DNA from: WJMT01 sp964445575
GTDB lineage: Bacteria; Acidobacteriota; Aminicenantia; Aminicenantales; Aminicenantaceae
Reading direction: 5' to 3'
Assembly (NCBI GenBank): GCA_964445575.1
Contig: CAYULB010000046.1
Location: forward strand, 1 to 16,874
DNA length: 16,874 bases
Shown here: positions 15,326 through 16,874 of the stretch, in pieces
How positions within the stretch are numbered: position 1 is the stretch's first letter
How the letters are laid out: each line of letters starts with the position of its first letter
The notes under the pieces: generated by a model
Seen by the model: only the letters and a program-made list of their open reading frames with translations
Told to the model about the DNA's origin: nothing
The model's database searches: none
Translations under genes and position numbers: made by a program

Positions 15326-16561
15326 ATGAAAATATTAATTTTTGGCGGTTCAGGCAAGATTGGTTCCGCTGTGGCTTGGGATCTGGCTCCAGATCCTGAG
15401 GTTAAAGAAATCGGCATTGTGGGAAGACACCTAGAGACACTTGAAAAAGTAAAAAATTGGGTCGGCAGTGATAAAGTGAGACCTCATGTGCTTGACATAC
15501 AAGATAAAAAAGCAGTCATGGGTCTGATGAAGCAGTATGATGTAGGCGTTTTGACTCTGCCCGATCGACAGACGAGTTACAAGACTGTGAATCTGGCTAT
15601 AGAAAGTGGCCTCAACATTGTGGATACCATAGAGGAGTTTCACCGCACTCCGGATGCCTATGAAACTGAGGGACTAGAGGTACCTGAGGGCATGAATCTC
15701 AATGAATACGGAGAATGGCTGCATAAGAAAGCTGTTGAAAACAATGTGACGTTTGTGGACGGGATGGGGTTTGCTCCTGGATTAAGCAACATAACCCTTG
15801 GTGACGGCATAAGAAAAATCGACACTGCCGAACGAGCTGTGGCCCGGGTCGGGGGGATACCCTCGCAGCAAGCAGCTCAGAATCATCCTCTGCGCTACAT
15901 GATCACTTGGGCTTTTGAACATGTATTAAGAGAATACATGATTAAATTGAATGTCATCAAAGACGGTCAAATCCTTGAAGTGGATGCGGCCACTGACCGG
16001 GAGAAATTCAGATTCAACCAGTTCGGGCAGGATATCGAACTGGAGTGCGCTGTGACTCCGGGTATGCCCAGTTTCCTTGTCACCCGCCCCCAGCTCAAAG
16101 AATTTGCTGAAAAGACAGTCCGCTGGCCCGGACACTGGCAGGGCGTAGAAACACTTAAAGAATGCGGTATGCTCGATATTGAACCGGTCGAGTTCAAGGG
16201 AAGTAAAATCGTTCCAAGAGAATTCTTTTTGTCTATCATTACCCCCAAACTCCTTCCCAATGAAGGTGAAACCGATGTGTGTGTCATGTACAACACCCTG
16301 GAGGGTAAAAAAGACGGCAAAAAAGTCAAAATCGAATACTTTATGTGGGACGAAGCAGACACCCATAATGATATCTCTTCCATGATGCGCGTCACAGGTT
16401 ATTCCATGGCTATTATCGCCCGCATGATAGGCAGGGGAGAAATCAAGGAAAAAGGGATTGTCGCTCCCGAAGATGCGGTAACCCCTGAACTCTATAAAAA
16501 GTTCCTTAAAGAACTGAAGAAAAGAGATATTGAAATCAAAGAAGTGTTTCAGAACGCATAA
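15326..16561 (+). CDS. Saccharopine dehydrogenase / lysine 6-dehydrogenase family oxidoreductase
   Basis: The product has 411 residues and no signal peptide, so it is cytoplasmic. The N-terminal Rossmann fold starts at once (MKILIFGGSGKIGSA), with GxGxxG at 8-13. A family segment with FVDGMGFAPGLSNI and VARVGGIPS follows, then the saccharopine dehydrogenase C-terminal domain. Family members oxidise lysine or related amines with NAD(P) in lysine breakdown or biosynthesis; sequence alone does not fix the substrate here, and other amino-acid dehydrogenases of this fold are possible. The start is the ATG five bases after AAGGAGG (15314-15320); the open frame runs back to 15206, but that part overlaps the S9 gene and has no ribosome site. 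The 13-base gap ties it to the S9 operon, which fits use of amino acids released from peptides. Confidence 0.82.
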   Translation: MKILIFGGSGKIGSAVAWDLAPDPEVKEIGIVGRHLETLEKVKNWVGSDKVRPHVLDIQDKKAVMGLMKQYDVGVLTLPDRQTSYKTVNLAIESGLNIVDTIEEFHRTPDAYETEGLEVPEGMNLNEYGEWLHKKAVENNVTFVDGMGFAPGLSNITLGDGIRKIDTAERAVARVGGIPSQQAAQNHPLRYMITWAFEHVLREYMIKLNVIKDGQILEVDAATDREKFRFNQFGQDIELECAVTPGMPSFLVTRPQLKEFAEKTVRWPGHWQGVETLKECGMLDIEPVEFKGSKIVPREFFLSIITPKLLPNEGETDVCVMYNTLEGKKDGKKVKIEYFMWDEADTHNDISSMMRVTGYSMAIIARMIGRGEIKEKGIVAPEDAVTPELYKKFLKELKKRDIEIKEVFQNA

Positions 16562-16874
16562 GCTGCTTCCACCAACTCTTTGATCACAATATATTTTTTG
16601 ATATTTTTTTTGCTTTTTTGGGCTTTCTTTTTTGGCCCTGCTTTTTTGTTTTTTTTGGGGTCGGGCCCGGCTTTCTCATTTATAATCAACAAGATAACAT
16701 TAGATATTCACAGATTTTCAAGCATTAAATGCTCATTTTGGGCTATAAAATTCAATTTTTTAATATCCTGTTCTTATTTAATTTCTACTCTTTAATTTTC
16801 TCTTCTTTACTGTTGATTTGATAACAGAAATCTTTTCTTGACAGGGTCTTTGGGTTAATTTTATTATTTTTAAT
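16562..16874. other. AT-rich low-complexity spacer at the window end
   Basis: No convincing gene is visible in these 313 bases. The first 120 or so hold long T-runs broken by GGGC, GGCCC and CGGGCCCG blocks. The only long + strand frame begins at TTG (16580), codes for repeated Phe/Leu from the T-runs and has no ribosome site. The minus strand is open for a short Lys/Ala/Pro-rich peptide over about 16553-16705, also without a ribosome site. The last 170 bases are plain AT-rich DNA. A TTGACA (16837-16842) is a possible -35 box, but its downstream partner cannot be judged before the window ends. Confidence 0.5.
16620..16656 (+). terminator. Possible intrinsic terminator of the S9 operon
   Basis: GGGC (16620-16623) pairs with GCCC (16635-16638) around an 11-base T-rich loop, and TGCTTTTTTG followed by eight T comes next. 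The stem is short but all G-C, and the T-runs are long. The position, about 60 bases after the dehydrogenase stop, fits the end of the operon. Confidence 0.35.

Noticed and set aside
15926..16395. Two minus-strand open frames (146 and 142 residues) inside the dehydrogenase gene
   Set aside because: Both lie fully inside a coding region with clear family motifs on the + strand and overlap each other in different frames.
16580..16795. Plus-strand 71-residue Phe/Leu-rich open frame
   Set aside because: It begins with TTG, has no ribosome site, and its hydrophobic sequence is a by-product of T-runs.
1..16874. Mobile elements, phage genes, CRISPR arrays or toxin-antitoxin pairs
   Set aside because: No transposase, integrase, repeat-spacer array or paired small genes were seen; tRNA-Leu has no repeated 3' end downstream that would mark an integrated island.

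Overview
The window reads as part of the chromosome of a free-living, Gram-negative-type bacterium with AT-leaning DNA. Every gene I can support lies on the + strand. There are no insertion sequences, phage genes, CRISPR arrays or rRNA genes. The gene order tRNA-Leu, tig, clpP, clpX, lon is common in deltaproteobacteria-like and Acidobacteriota-like lineages. The second half carries exported peptidases (an S9 prolyl-oligopeptidase-type enzyme and a C69 dipeptidase) plus a lysine/saccharopine-dehydrogenase-like enzyme. That mix suggests a peptide- and amino-acid-fermenting lineage; Candidatus Aminicenantes or a relative would fit, but this is a guess from gene content and was not tested.

Layout. 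Positions 1-1978: a promoter, a 5' leader hairpin and an exported trypsin-like-protease/TPR fusion protein whose catalytic Asp position holds Asn. Positions 1979-2186: an AT-rich spacer with inverted repeats and a possible promoter. Positions 2187-7894: tRNA-Leu(UAG) and the protein quality-control block tig-clpP-clpX-lon, tightly packed and probably one transcription unit. Positions 7953-9233: transcription terminator rho, 58 bases after lon. Positions 9234-9445: a spacer with a GC-rich island. Positions 9446-10486: a stand-alone homoserine dehydrogenase-like gene. Positions 10491-12389: a strong promoter and an exported C69 dipeptidase. Positions 12440-16561: a near copy of that promoter, then a three-gene operon (a small membrane-anchored protein of unknown function, an exported S9 peptidase, and a saccharopine/lysine dehydrogenase-like enzyme). 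Positions 16562-16874: no convincing gene, only T-rich low-complexity DNA with a possible terminator.

How the parts work together. The first block handles protein birth and death: trigger factor meets nascent chains at the ribosome, ClpXP and Lon destroy damaged or tagged proteins, and Rho ends untranslated transcripts. The second block looks catabolic: exported peptidases release dipeptides and amino acids, and cytoplasmic NAD(P)-dependent dehydrogenases act on amino acids. The C69 gene and the S9 operon share a promoter layout (TTGACG, 18-base spacer, TATGAT, then GG), so they may be expressed together.

I found no wholly new multi-gene system. The most notable points are changes at normally conserved positions in housekeeping proteins (Rho Asp to Ala before the catalytic Glu, a Lon linker lacking its usual conserved helix, a trigger factor with an eroded PPIase site), the Asn-for-Asp triad in the protease-TPR protein, the matched promoter pair, and the uncharacterised membrane protein leading the S9 operon.
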